Source: Bradyrhizobium tropiciagri
GTDB lineage: Bacteria > Pseudomonadota > Alphaproteobacteria > Rhizobiales > Xanthobacteraceae
Reading direction: 5' to 3'
Assembly (NCBI RefSeq): GCF_018130545.1
Contig: NZ_JAFCKF010000007.1
Span: forward strand, 1-64,000
DNA length: 64,000 nt
The position numbers and the translations under genes were made by a program. How positions within the stretch are numbered: position 1 is the stretch's first letter; each line of letters starts with the position of its first letter. Positions 43,755-51,941 of this stretch are shown here, one piece after another. The notes beneath the pieces are model-generated. The model searched no databases, had not been told where the DNA came from, and saw only the letters and a list, made by a program, of their open reading frames with translations.

Positions 43755-44228
43755 TCAATGGACCACGGCTGCAGCTCGAGTATCACTTCGGGACTCGCAC
43801 TCGCCGGTCCGACGGGCGCGCACGACCTCGGTCATGGTCATGTTCTTTGCTCCCATGATCATTGCGACGCGGCCACTAAATTCGCCCTGCGCAACCTGAT
43901 AGGTTGCGTGAGCCTTCGCGGACGCGCGGCCCGGGCAGATAATGTCGTATTCAATGGCAGCGCCACTGGCTACCAGATTGACCGCAGTGCACTCTTTAAA
44001 CGGGTTATTGGCGCTGAGCACAGGGATCGGTATGTCGCCTTCACCCAGTCTCCCCGAGAGGCATACGTTCGATGTCTGATCGACCGCCCAGCGCTCCACG
44101 TGCGGCAACTCCAACCGAGACACAATTGAATAAGCGCCGCTGGGAAACACTGCCGAGTCCGCGACGGCCAAATTCCCTGACGTCAAAAACACAGCCACTG
44201 GGATCAATAATGCGCTTATCCGAACCAT
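43755..44228 (-). CDS. DUF3617-like periplasmic protein
   Basis: 157 residues. Signal peptide MVRISALLIPVAVFLTSGNL with cleavage near AVA-DSA. The mature part (FPSGAYSIVSRLELPHVE, CLSGRLGEGD, NPFKECTAVN, YDIICPGRASAKAHATYQ, EFSGRVAMIMG) matches the pattern of DUF3617 proteins, with paired Cys likely to form disulfides. Function unknown. Confidence 0.7.
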   Translation of the reverse strand: MVRISALLIPVAVFLTSGNLAVADSAVFPSGAYSIVSRLELPHVERWAVDQTSNVCLSGRLGEGDIPIPVLSANNPFKECTAVNLVASGAAIEYDIICPGRASAKAHATYQVAQGEFSGRVAMIMGAKNMTMTEVVRARRTGECESRSDTRAAAVVH

Positions 44229-44404
44229 TGCGACCCCTCCCAGATGTCAGCACCTCCACCGGGCGCATTAGGGTCGATGTTGCTCTTTCCGCAGGCGACT
44301 TGTCTCTCCGTTTCTTGCGCTCGAAATGAAGCCATTCGTTTGACGGCTAGCCACCGATCGAAGATCCGCAGCCCACCGGGCCGGGAGCGGTTCCCCGCTT
44401 TGGG

Positions 44405-44668
44405 CTAACAGATACGGGTCACCTCCCGCTCGCCCAATAGATAGGTCTGGCCGGCACTCAGGCGCAATTCGATATCCCCACTGGGGCGCTCGCGCCAAGT
44501 CGCCTTCCCCTCGTGTACAAGAGTGCGAACCGCCCGCATGACCAGCGCTTTATCGCGTTCATTCTGATCACACTTCGCCCGGCGCTGGCGTCGGGCCGCG
44601 CGGCCTTGGGTAAGGGTGGTACCTCTCCCCGGCGTGCCCTCCGAGGTTATTGAATCGGCTCGACCCAC
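44405..44668 (-). CDS. Small hypothetical protein
   Basis: Up to 87 residues; the convincing part is the last ~44 (from VMRAVRTLVHEGKATWRERP to SAGQTYLLGEREVTRIC), so the true start may be the ATG at 44539. It has a small beta-rich pattern and no recognised family. Confidence 0.45.
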   Translation of the reverse strand: MGRADSITSEGTPGRGTTLTQGRAARRQRRAKCDQNERDKALVMRAVRTLVHEGKATWRERPSGDIELRLSAGQTYLLGEREVTRIC

Positions 44669-44722
44669 AATTCGCTTTCCTTGATGTGCCGGCGGTTTAG
44701 CCGGATGAACGACAGCAATTCG

Positions 44723-45592
44723 TTAATGGGTCGCCGTATTCCAGCGTGCCCGGATCTTTGCATTGAGCTCTTTGGCACGTTCCTCGGGGAAGAACATCCG
44801 GCCGCCCGGAAATTCTTCGACAGTCACCGCACCTGGAAGCGTACCTTTCAGCCAATAGGCCCATTGTACATTGAAGAATACGTCCCCCGTCCCCCAGGCA
44901 ACAAGCGTGGGCGCGTGCAGCTCGCGCAGCAAACCCTCAACGCGTACGGTCTGGGCGTTGTCGAACCCGAGAATAAACCGTTCGATATCTTTCGTGCGCT
45001 GCGGCGAGGTCAAATGCGGGCGGATGTAGATTTCGATCGTTTCGTCGGTGACGGCCTCGGGATGCTCATATGCTCCTGCCATCGCCTCGGGGCCGCGGTA
45101 GAAAGTTTTGTCATCCAACATCCTTCGAAGGGTCGCGGGCAATCCTCCCGCGGCCACCATATCGAGAAAGCCTGAGAAGTCTTTCGGTGGCCAATTGTCG
45201 TGCACGTCGCCATTGGTGAGGGTGAGCGAGCGGATGCGCTCCGGCTCTTGTGCCGCAAACACTTGCGCGACGCCGGTGCCACTGTCATTGGCAACGAGAT
45301 CAACGCGATCGATCTTTAGCGCATCGAGAAACTGGGCAAGCATCTCAGCTTGTGCATCAAAACTAACATCCTGATCCGACGCGATCTCAGTCAGGCCGTG
45401 TGCCATCAGATCGATGGCAATGCAACGCCGCTCGCCCGCGAACTCGGCGAGCTGGTGTCGCCAAAGCCACGCGTTAACGAGAACGCCGTGAATGAATAAT
45501 GCGACGGGACCGGTCCCGTGCTCTACATAGCTAATGCGACCCGCAGGTGTGGCAACGAATTTTCGGCCTTTTTCGAATTGAACCCGGTCCAT
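44723..45592 (-). CDS. Alpha/beta hydrolase, Asp-nucleophile type (copy 2)
   Basis: 289 residues from the ATG at 45592. It parallels the copy at 40489-41355: FIHGVLVNAWLWRHQL, VANDSGTGVAQVFAA with the Asp nucleophile, NGDVHDNWPPKDFSGFLDMV, and FPGGRMFFPEERA. Orientation is opposite, so the two copies bracket the def-methyltransferase segment. Which came first cannot be told from the sequence. Confidence 0.82.
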   Translation of the reverse strand: MDRVQFEKGRKFVATPAGRISYVEHGTGPVALFIHGVLVNAWLWRHQLAEFAGERRCIAIDLMAHGLTEIASDQDVSFDAQAEMLAQFLDALKIDRVDLVANDSGTGVAQVFAAQEPERIRSLTLTNGDVHDNWPPKDFSGFLDMVAAGGLPATLRRMLDDKTFYRGPEAMAGAYEHPEAVTDETIEIYIRPHLTSPQRTKDIERFILGFDNAQTVRVEGLLRELHAPTLVAWGTGDVFFNVQWAYWLKGTLPGAVTVEEFPGGRMFFPEERAKELNAKIRARWNTATH

Positions 45593-45659
45593 CCCTAACA
45601 CTCTTTCTTGTCTGCATTCTGTGCCCAAGATCGACGTAATTTCGGGCTGCTATACCTGC

Positions 45660-45683
45660 ACTCCGATTATTGCTTCCGAATTC
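45660..45683 (+). repeat. Dispersed ~24-bp repeat, forward copy
   Basis: ACTCCGATTATTGC ... CGAATTC in the 337-bp gap between two minus-strand genes; otherwise the gap holds only the palindromes at 45828-45911. Confidence 0.65.
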
Positions 45684-45827
45684 GAGATGATCTGGCCGCC
45701 GGCCCCCGTCCTGTCGACGCCCCCCTCGGCCTATCGCGGCCTAGATCCACGCGCTCATTCGGGTGGACGCGCCCGCACGACGTAGCGCCAGCAGCAGCCC
45801 TATGATACAGCGCCTTTCGCTAATTTT

Positions 45828-45911
45828 GGATTGTGCGTCTATCGGGAATGGACAGACGCACAATCCGTTTCGAGCGCTTAAATGAATGTTGCCCGCCTCG
45901 GGACGGGCAAC
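45828..45911 (-). terminator. Two strong palindromes downstream of the SnoaL-like gene
   Basis: GGATTGTGCGTCT (45828-45840) pairs perfectly with AGACGCACAATCC (45854-45866). Nearer the gene, GTTGCCCG (45888-45895) pairs with CGGGCAAC (45904-45911), followed on the minus strand by ATTCATTTAA. The second is the likelier terminator of the minus-strand gene; the role of the 13-bp stem is unclear. Confidence 0.55.
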
Positions 45912-45929
45912 ACGCTTTGGCACCTGATA

Positions 45930-46379
45930 TCAGGCGGCCTTGATGAGCTCGAGCTGGGTCAGCGCGTTGAACGCACCTTCCTCACCAATCTCCTCGGCAA
46001 TCTTGCCATCTACGATGCGGAACACCGTGGTGCCGGTGAAACGCATTTTTCGGCCCGATGCCGCGGGCAGAGCCCCGACCGGCAGGTCCTTGAACGCCGG
46101 GCCCGTATGGGTGCCGCCGCCATCCCAACGACCAACCACGTAGTCGCCTTCGGCGATCAACTCGCCGACGCCCCAGAAATTGAGATCGGGAAACGCTTCA
46201 CGAAATTCAGTCATCATCTTCTTGACGACCTCACGTCCCTTGCGCGGGCCATGCATCGGATAATGAACGAGAACATCGGGGGTACCGAGTTCATCGACCA
46301 CTTTCGGGTTCCATGGGTTACCCCAGAATTCCTTGAACCAACGCTCAACGACTGCCTTGTTGGCTTGTTCTTTCGACAT
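45930..46379 (-). CDS. SnoaL-like (ester cyclase-type) NTF2-fold protein
   Basis: 149 residues from the ATG at 46379 with GGAG nine bases upstream. The pattern VVERWFKEFWGNPWNP, VLVHYPMHGPRKGRE, FREAFPDLNFWGVGELIAEG, YVVGRWDGGGTHTGPAF and FRIVDGKIAEE is that of the SnoaL/ester cyclase group within the NTF2-like superfamily. Ligand and reaction are unknown. A second NTF2-like protein ends the island at 52488-52895. Confidence 0.8.
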   Translation of the reverse strand: MSKEQANKAVVERWFKEFWGNPWNPKVVDELGTPDVLVHYPMHGPRKGREVVKKMMTEFREAFPDLNFWGVGELIAEGDYVVGRWDGGGTHTGPAFKDLPVGALPAASGRKMRFTGTTVFRIVDGKIAEEIGEEGAFNALTQLELIKAA

Positions 46380-46469
46380 GACTATCTCCGTAGGTTGTTC
46401 CTGAATGACGCGTGACGAAGCCATTCGTCATCAAGCAAACGGAACTTAGTGAGACGCAGGGCGTGCCAC

Positions 46470-46493
46470 ACTCCGATTGTTGCGATGAATTTG
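46470..46493 (+). repeat. Dispersed ~24-bp repeat, forward copy
   Basis: ACTCCGATTGTTGC ... GAATTTG between the SnoaL-like gene and alkB. Confidence 0.6.
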
Positions 46494-46546
46494 ATTTTGT
46501 CGCGCGCGCGTACGCCTCGCGCATGGAACAACCTACGGGAACGCGT

Positions 46547-47194
46547 TCAAAGTGCCTTTCGGAACGTCAGATTAAAACGCACGCTACCTAGTTGCGGATG
46601 GCTTCCATGTTTCAGCGTCGGAACACCGTGATAGCAAAGGCGCGATGGCCCGCCCCAAACCACGACATCGCCGTGGCGCAGCGCGAATTTTCGAACCGGA
46701 TCAGTTCGCTTGAGGCCACCGAATTGGAATGTGGCCGGCAATCCCAAGGAGACCGAAACGATCGGATTGGCGAAATCACGCTCGTTTTTGTCCTGATGCA
46801 GCGAGAGGCGCGCTCCAGGCTCATACCGATTGATTAGACAGGCATCGGGGCTGAACTCGGGATAGCCTGCCTCGCGTGCCGCGCCCGTTGCAAGATCCAG
46901 GAACGCATCGGGCATAGGAGGCCACAGCTTTCCACTGACCGGGTCGTGGCTGTCGTAGCGGTAACCAGCACGATCCGTTATCCATCCCGCCTGGCCGCAA
47001 TTAGTCATGGCGACGGACATCTCGAAACCGCCAGGGGTCACCATATGACGAAACGGAGCGACCGCACCGATGTCATGCAATGATGAGAGGAGACCTTTAT
47101 CCAATTGCAAGGCATAGCCGCGCAGCAGGACCGCGCCCTCACCGATCGGCTGGCGTTCCGAATGAGCATCAATTTCGTCAAACAAGTCCTTCAT
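46547..47194 (-). CDS. alkB: AlkB, 2-oxoglutarate-dependent DNA dealkylase
   Basis: 215 residues, the length of the E. coli protein. Iron ligands are His133 and Asp135 (SLHQDKNERDF) and His189 (CYHGVP); Arg206 and Arg212 (RFNLTFR) bind 2-oxoglutarate. NRYEPGARLSLHQD and SLGLPATFQFGG are AlkB-specific blocks. It oxidatively removes methyl groups from 1-methyladenine and 3-methylcytosine. It is followed 20 bp upstream by the start side of a hypothetical gene in the same orientation. Confidence 0.95.
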   Translation of the reverse strand: MKDLFDEIDAHSERQPIGEGAVLLRGYALQLDKGLLSSLHDIGAVAPFRHMVTPGGFEMSVAMTNCGQAGWITDRAGYRYDSHDPVSGKLWPPMPDAFLDLATGAAREAGYPEFSPDACLINRYEPGARLSLHQDKNERDFANPIVSVSLGLPATFQFGGLKRTDPVRKFALRHGDVVVWGGPSRLCYHGVPTLKHGSHPQLGSVRFNLTFRKAL

Positions 47195-47214
47195 CTTCCG
47201 CGGATGCTCCTATT

Positions 47215-47835
47215 TCAAATACAATCAATGGTCGGATGCAGCACAGGCTGATACCCCGATTGCAAGGCCCTGACCGTGGAGGGTGGCGTGATAAGCCCGT
47301 CAATGAACGGAAGGCGATTGCACACTTGATAGCCGTCAGGGGTCCAGCGGAAGGCGTGGCCATTCGCGATAACGAATGCCGTGTCCCCTGCAGCGATCAT
47401 GGTTCCGGTAGGCAATTGCCCAAACGCTAGAGTCAGGACGTGGATTCGCTTCCGTCTTCCCTGAAGCCGCTCGCAGTGCAATGCCTCATCCAGGGTTGTC
47501 GCAGTCGGCACCTCGCTACTGTTTCCCCCGGTCCACGCAATGCAAAACCTTTCCGCTGCGTCGCGGCGACATAAAAAGCAAGGCCGATGTCCCGCCGCAA
47601 GGGCCGTTGCTTCGTCAAGAAAAAACAACTCAGTCCAGCTTCGACTGCTCATGGGCGTACGGCGCATATTCTTGAAGTCACAGCTGCAGATCAGCCAAGT
47701 CTTCGTCGCCCACCTTTTCGACAAGAGTGTCCGGGTCGCTGGATCATGAATGATACCGCGATTGCCGGTGAAAAGTCCGCGCTGCGGTATCGCAACGATA
47801 TCGCCGAATGGCGTGACACGGTTCTGAAGAGGCAT
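47215..47835 (-). CDS. Conserved hypothetical protein with Cys motif, coupled to alkB
   Basis: 206 residues from the ATG at 47835 (MPLQNRVTPFGDIVA). Blocks include IPQRGLFTGNRGIIH, WLICSCDFKNMRR, ELFFLDEATALAAGHRPCFLC and FAIANGHAFRW-like FVIANGHAFRWTPDGY. CSC and CFLC pairs could bind zinc. I do not recognise a characterised family. It ends 20 bp before alkB in the same direction, so both are probably one transcript, and a link to repair is inferred. Confidence 0.7.
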   Translation of the reverse strand: MPLQNRVTPFGDIVAIPQRGLFTGNRGIIHDPATRTLLSKRWATKTWLICSCDFKNMRRTPMSSRSWTELFFLDEATALAAGHRPCFLCRRDAAERFCIAWTGGNSSEVPTATTLDEALHCERLQGRRKRIHVLTLAFGQLPTGTMIAAGDTAFVIANGHAFRWTPDGYQVCNRLPFIDGLITPPSTVRALQSGYQPVLHPTIDCI

Positions 47836-47896
47836 GATTTGCGGAAATTTTGGGTCAGATCCCACAAACAACCTAACCCACAGGCAAAATTCTCAC

Positions 47897-47961
47897 GTCC
47901 GGTTTCTTGCTTTCAATTTCGGTAGCCGGTGGCGGGGGATTTTGAAAGCAAGAGACGGAGT
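47897..47961. repeat. Inverted pair of the dispersed ~24-bp repeat (hairpin)
   Basis: Forward copy GTCCGGTTTCTTGC ... CAATTTC (47897-47920) and reverse copy GATTTTGAAAGCAAG ... CGGAGT (47938-47961) enclose a 17-bp centre, GGTAGCCGGTGGCGGGG. The whole forms a long hairpin between divergent genes and looks like a miniature element. Confidence 0.7.
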
Positions 47962-48028
47962 GTTTAATCCTTCCTGATTCTCAATTGTCCGGCGGGCGCA
48001 AAGGGTTCTGGGACGCCGGAACGATCGA

Positions 48029-48781
48029 ATGGTCAGGATGATGAGCGTATTGGATTTGGAACAAGAAATATCAATCACTCCGGCGCAGCGAGTGGCCCAA
48101 ATTGATTGGAAGCGCGTGTCGTCCGAGTTGGCAGAGGATGGCGTGGCGGTGGCCGAAAAATTGCTGACAGTGGACGAATGTCGGTATCTCGCTGCACTCT
48201 ATTCCGATAGTGCACGGTTCAGGAGCCGGGTGGTCATGGCGCGCTACGCCTTCGGCAAGGGGGAATATCAGTATTTCTCATATCCGCTGCCGGATATGGT
48301 CGCAGAGCTCAGGACCGCGCTCTATCGTCATCTGGCGCCGATTGCCAACGCCTGGAACGAACGGATGCGGATCGCATCGCGCTATCCGGCCGATCATGCT
48401 GACTTTCTGCAGAAATGCCATGACGCAGGCCAGAAGCGCCCAACGCCGCTGCTTCTTACGTATAACGATGGCGATTATTGCTGCATGCACCAGGATCTCT
48501 ACGGGGAGCTGATGTTCCCGATGCAGGTCGTCTTTCTGCTCTCGGAGCCTGGTCGAGATTTCACGGGCGGTGAGTTCCTGCTAGTCGAGCACAATCCCAA
48601 AGGGCCGGCCCGGCCCCATGTAGTGCCCCTAAGGCAGGGCGACGCCGTGGCATTTGCGGTTAACCACCGGCCCGTGAAGAGCGCGCGTGGCAGTTACAGG
48701 GTCAACCTTCGCCATGGCGTGAGCCGTCTTCGTTCCGGACATCGCGACACGCTCGGTATCATTTTTCACGACGCCAAATAA
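48029..48781 (+). CDS. 2OG-Fe(II) oxygenase, Oxygenase-NA/COG3826 type (copy 1)
   Basis: 250 residues. The jelly-roll iron site is MHQDLYGE (His154, Asp156) with a later His, and the C-terminal SYRVNLRHGVSRLRSGHRD supplies His229 and Arg residues for 2-oxoglutarate. FGKGEYQYFSYPLPDM and FTGGEFLLVE are family blocks. The family has been annotated as acting on damaged nucleic acid, but substrate proof is lacking as far as I know. Its stop overlaps the alkA start (TAATG), so the two are made together. The true start could be the ATG at 48038 or 48041. Confidence 0.85.
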   Translation: MVRMMSVLDLEQEISITPAQRVAQIDWKRVSSELAEDGVAVAEKLLTVDECRYLAALYSDSARFRSRVVMARYAFGKGEYQYFSYPLPDMVAELRTALYRHLAPIANAWNERMRIASRYPADHADFLQKCHDAGQKRPTPLLLTYNDGDYCCMHQDLYGELMFPMQVVFLLSEPGRDFTGGEFLLVEHNPKGPARPHVVPLRQGDAVAFAVNHRPVKSARGSYRVNLRHGVSRLRSGHRDTLGIIFHDAK

Positions 48782-49749
48782 TGCCCCCCAAAGCGACTAC
48801 CATCACGACAGCTTTTGCCGCCAAGGCCAAAAGAGAGAGCCGCCGGACACTTAAGGACATAAGTACGATCAGGCTCTCCTATCAGTCGCCTTTCGATTGG
48901 CCCGCGATGCTGGCCTTCTTCGGCTTCCGGGCGGTAGAAGGCGTCGAGTGTGTGACTGATGATGCCTATATCCGCACAATTCGTCTCGGGGAGCGGCATG
49001 GCACGGTCGAGGTGCGTCATGCACCCGAGAGCATGGAGCTCGTCGCGACGATTTATTCGAGGGCAGCGTTTAAGCCCGATGATGTCACATCGCGCCTTCG
49101 CCGCACATTCGATCTCGACGCCGACCTGGCTTGCATCGGCGGGCATCTGTCTCGTGATCCGTTCCTTGCCAGGCTAATCGCCATACGACCCGCCATCCGC
49201 GTGCCCGGGCATTGGGATCCTTTCGAAACCGCCCTACGTGCCGTTCTCGGGCAACAGGTCTCACTGGTCGCTGCGCGCCGTCTCAACGCAAGGCTAGTCG
49301 ATCGGGCCGGAATGGTGATCGGTGAACCGGCCGCTACCAAGCCGCATCGACTTTTTCCGACACCGCAAGAGGTTCTGGCCGCCGACATGTCGAATATGGG
49401 CATGCCAGGCGCTCGCGTTCGCACGCTCCAGGCAGTCTCTGAGGCGTTTCTGACTGATCCCCGGCTGTTCGAACGCAGCGCGACCGTGGAGGAAACCATC
49501 GAGCGCCTCTGCGCCATCAAAGGCATCGGTCCTTGGACGGCGCAGTATATCGCTATCCGCGCATGTCGCGAGCCTGACGGATTCCCCGCCGGCGACGCTG
49601 GGCTGCTACGGGGCACCGCCACGGAAGACGGAACACGCCCGAGCGTTGCCGAGCTCACCCGCCGCGCCGAAACATGGCGTCCCTGGCGGGCTTACGCCGC
49701 CCATCACATCTGGGCCGAGGACGAGGACAAGGTCATCCGCCAGCGGTGA
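48781..49749 (+). CDS. alkA: DNA-3-methyladenine glycosylase II (AlkA)
   Basis: 322 residues. The N-terminal AlkA domain has LSYQSPFDWPAMLAFFGFRA; the HhH-GPD domain has FETALRAVLGQQVSLVAARR, the hairpin LCAIKGIGPWTAQYIAIRA, and the catalytic Asp in FPAGDAGLLRG. It excises 3-methyladenine and other alkylated bases. It is translationally coupled to the oxygenase gene. Confidence 0.94.
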   Translation: MPPKATTITTAFAAKAKRESRRTLKDISTIRLSYQSPFDWPAMLAFFGFRAVEGVECVTDDAYIRTIRLGERHGTVEVRHAPESMELVATIYSRAAFKPDDVTSRLRRTFDLDADLACIGGHLSRDPFLARLIAIRPAIRVPGHWDPFETALRAVLGQQVSLVAARRLNARLVDRAGMVIGEPAATKPHRLFPTPQEVLAADMSNMGMPGARVRTLQAVSEAFLTDPRLFERSATVEETIERLCAIKGIGPWTAQYIAIRACREPDGFPAGDAGLLRGTATEDGTRPSVAELTRRAETWRPWRAYAAHHIWAEDEDKVIRQR

Positions 49750-49781
49750 AGATGGCGGATCGACATCGACGGCCAAGAAGA

Positions 49782-50501
49782 ATGTTGAGCATGGACAAAA
49801 CAACTGAAGGGCATCGCAACGGCGCGCTTCTCGCGCGCCCCGGACAAATCACGCTTCCGAGCCGCCATAAAGGCGGATTTCATGCCGTAACCGCCGGCGA
49901 TGGTCAGAAGGGCGTGGTGTTTGTGCCCGAGCTGGATAATCCCGCCACGCGGCTACCACTTGCAGTCGTACTGCATGGCGCCAGCGGCATCGATGGCGGT
50001 CTCGTTGAGATGACCGTAGCGCATGCCCGCAACTCCGGAATGATCGTCGTCGCACCGAAATCGAAAGACACGAGCTGGGACATTCTACGAGGTGGTTACG
50101 GCCCGGACGTAACCGCAATCGACGAAATGCTAGGCTGGACCATGAGCCGCTATCCGGTGGACCCGGAACGGATTGCGATCAGTGGCTTTTCTGACGGTGG
50201 CTCATATGCGCTGTCGTTGGGCCTCATGAACGGAGAACTATTCAGCCACGTTCTAGCGTTTTCGCCAGGCTTTACAATGCATAAGCGCCGAGAGGGGCAG
50301 CCGCAGATCTTCATCTGCCACGGTCTGCGCGACGATATCCTACCTATCGAACCCTGCGGACGCAGCCTTGGCCAGCGGATGCGCGCGGCTGGATACAACG
50401 TGGATTATTGCGAGTTCGATGACGGCCACGTCGTTCCGCGTGAAATGGTCAATCGGAGCATGTCCGCCTTTCTCGCTCACGGTGCGGGCAAAGAGGCCTA
50501 G
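49782..50501 (+). CDS. Serine alpha/beta hydrolase (esterase/dienelactone hydrolase-like)
   Basis: About 239 residues from the ATG at 49782 (49791 is an alternative). VVLHGASGIDGG gives the oxyanion loop, GFSDGGSYALSL the Ser nucleophile, LRDDILPIEPCG the Asp, and DDGHVVPREM the His. It is a carboxylesterase/phospholipase-like enzyme with no visible export signal. It follows alkA by 32 bp and is likely the third gene of that operon. Confidence 0.8.
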   Translation: MLSMDKTTEGHRNGALLARPGQITLPSRHKGGFHAVTAGDGQKGVVFVPELDNPATRLPLAVVLHGASGIDGGLVEMTVAHARNSGMIVVAPKSKDTSWDILRGGYGPDVTAIDEMLGWTMSRYPVDPERIAISGFSDGGSYALSLGLMNGELFSHVLAFSPGFTMHKRREGQPQIFICHGLRDDILPIEPCGRSLGQRMRAAGYNVDYCEFDDGHVVPREMVNRSMSAFLAHGAGKEA

Positions 50502-50529
50502 CCAAACGTCAGCGGATCTTCAGTCTGAC

Positions 50530-50553
50530 GAATTCGAAAGCAAGAGCCGGAGT
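50530..50553 (-). repeat. Dispersed ~24-bp repeat, reverse copy
   Basis: GAATTCGAAAGCAAG ... CGGAGT, then GC, between the esterase gene and the next methyltransferase. Confidence 0.65.
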
Positions 50554-50613
50554 GCGATGTCGGGTTCAAGCGACTAGGTTCAGCCTACGATGCGACGAAA
50601 AGGATTCAGAACG

Positions 50614-51195
50614 ATGACCATTGCATTGCCGGCCCCTGCAATTGGCAGGGAGACCATCACGGCGGACGCTCGGATCACCTCCACGGCCGGGCCGCGCGAA
50701 ACACTGAACTTCGCTACCGGTGCCACGTCCCTTGGGACCTTTCTTGTTGCACGTAGTAACAACGGCATTTGCGCAATCCTATTCGGCGGCAGCCGCGGAG
50801 AGTTAATGTGCGATCTTCACGAGCGTTTCCCAGGGGCTGAGCTGGTCGCAAATGAGGATGATTTGCAGACGCTGGTAGCTGACGTCGCCGAATTCATTGA
50901 AGCGCCGACGACTGGCCTGAGATTACCTCTGGATATTCGGGGCACGAGCTTCCAGAAGAAGGTTTGGCAAGCGCTGCGCGACATCCCCGTCGGCACCACT
51001 GCGAGCTATGCAGATATCGCGCGACGCATCGGCACGCCGAAGGCGGTGCGCGCGGTGGCTCAAGCCTGCGCGGCAAACACCATCGCGGTCGCAATTCCCT
51101 GCCATCGCGTGATCAAGAACGATGGAGCCTTGTCCGGTTACCGCTGGGGTGTGGACCGCAAACAGGCTCTGCTCGACAAGGAGGCACGCCAATGA
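50614..51195 (+). CDS. Methylated-DNA-[protein]-cysteine S-methyltransferase (copy B)
   Basis: 193 residues from the ATG at 50614 after AAGGA. It resembles the C-terminal part of Ada: GTFLVARSNNGICAILFGG, RGTSFQKKVWQALRDIPVG, TASYADIARRIGTPKAVRAV and VAIPCHRVIKNDGALSGYRW with the acceptor Cys. It probably arose by duplication of the ada 3' half. Its stop overlaps the start of the second oxygenase (ATGA). Confidence 0.93.
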   Translation: MTIALPAPAIGRETITADARITSTAGPRETLNFATGATSLGTFLVARSNNGICAILFGGSRGELMCDLHERFPGAELVANEDDLQTLVADVAEFIEAPTTGLRLPLDIRGTSFQKKVWQALRDIPVGTTASYADIARRIGTPKAVRAVAQACAANTIAVAIPCHRVIKNDGALSGYRWGVDRKQALLDKEARQ

Positions 51196-51935
51196 ACGCT
51201 CTTGCCAAGGTTTCCGCCTCAGCAGCCAGATCGGCCGAAGAGCGCGTTAGCGAATACGACTGGGGTGCACTTGCAAGCGACCTCGATAGTTATGGAGCGG
51301 CGATCCTGCCCAAGCTGCTCTCGCCAGAGGAGTGTGCGGAGATCTCGGCGCTCTATCCGCATGAAGAGCATTTCCGTAGCCACATCCATATGGCGCGGCA
51401 TGGCTTCGGCAAAGGCGAATACCGCTATTTCAAGTATCCGCTGCCGGATCTGCTGGGCGGCTTGCGCACAGCGCTTTATCCGCGGCTCGCGCCGATCGCC
51501 AATGGCTGGAATGAGCGCATGAATATCGAGACGCGCTATCCCAAAAAGCATGCAGATTTCCTGAAGCTTTGCCATGATGCTGGCCAGGTCCGGCCAACAC
51601 CATTGCTGCTTCAATACGTGCCGGGAGATTTCAACTGCCTTCATCAGGATCTCTATGGCGATCTGGCTTTTCCGCTCCAGGTCGCGATCCTGCTCTCGAA
51701 GCCGGGAAAGGACTTTACCGGCGGCGAGTTCGTCCTCACCGAGCAGCGCCCGCGTATGCAGAGCCGGGCCGAAGTGGTGCCGCTCTCGCAGGGAGATGCC
51801 GTTGCTTTTACTGTTCATCATCGGCCCGTGCAGGGCTCGAAGGGCACATATCGCGTCAATCTCCGCCACGGGGTAAGCCGCGTGCGTTCCGGCCACCGTC
51901 ATACCGTGGGCATCATCTTTCACGACGCGCAGTAG
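51192..51935 (+). CDS. 2OG-Fe(II) oxygenase, Oxygenase-NA/COG3826 type (copy 2)
   Basis: 247 residues. It is a clear paralogue of the protein at 48029: FGKGEYRYFKYPLPDLLGG, LCHDAGQVRPTPLLLQY, LHQDLYGDLAFPLQV with the His-x-Asp iron pair, FTGGEFVLTEQ, and TYRVNLRHGVSRVRSGHRH. It is translationally coupled to an upstream O6-methylguanine methyltransferase and followed within 6 bp by another. Copy 1 is coupled to alkA, so both copies are wired into alkylation repair. Confidence 0.87.
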   Translation: MNALAKVSASAARSAEERVSEYDWGALASDLDSYGAAILPKLLSPEECAEISALYPHEEHFRSHIHMARHGFGKGEYRYFKYPLPDLLGGLRTALYPRLAPIANGWNERMNIETRYPKKHADFLKLCHDAGQVRPTPLLLQYVPGDFNCLHQDLYGDLAFPLQVAILLSKPGKDFTGGEFVLTEQRPRMQSRAEVVPLSQGDAVAFTVHHRPVQGSKGTYRVNLRHGVSRVRSGHRHTVGIIFHDAQ

Positions 51936-51941
51936 TCGGTG

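Noticed and set aside
43317-44129. Plus-strand open frame of 270 codons
   Set aside because: Overlaps the hypothetical gene in another frame and the DUF3617 gene on the other strand; the encoded sequence has no plausible pattern.
45828-45866. 13-bp perfect palindrome considered as a replication or attachment site
   Set aside because: No partner copy, integrase or iterons are visible; it is more simply a stem-loop between genes.
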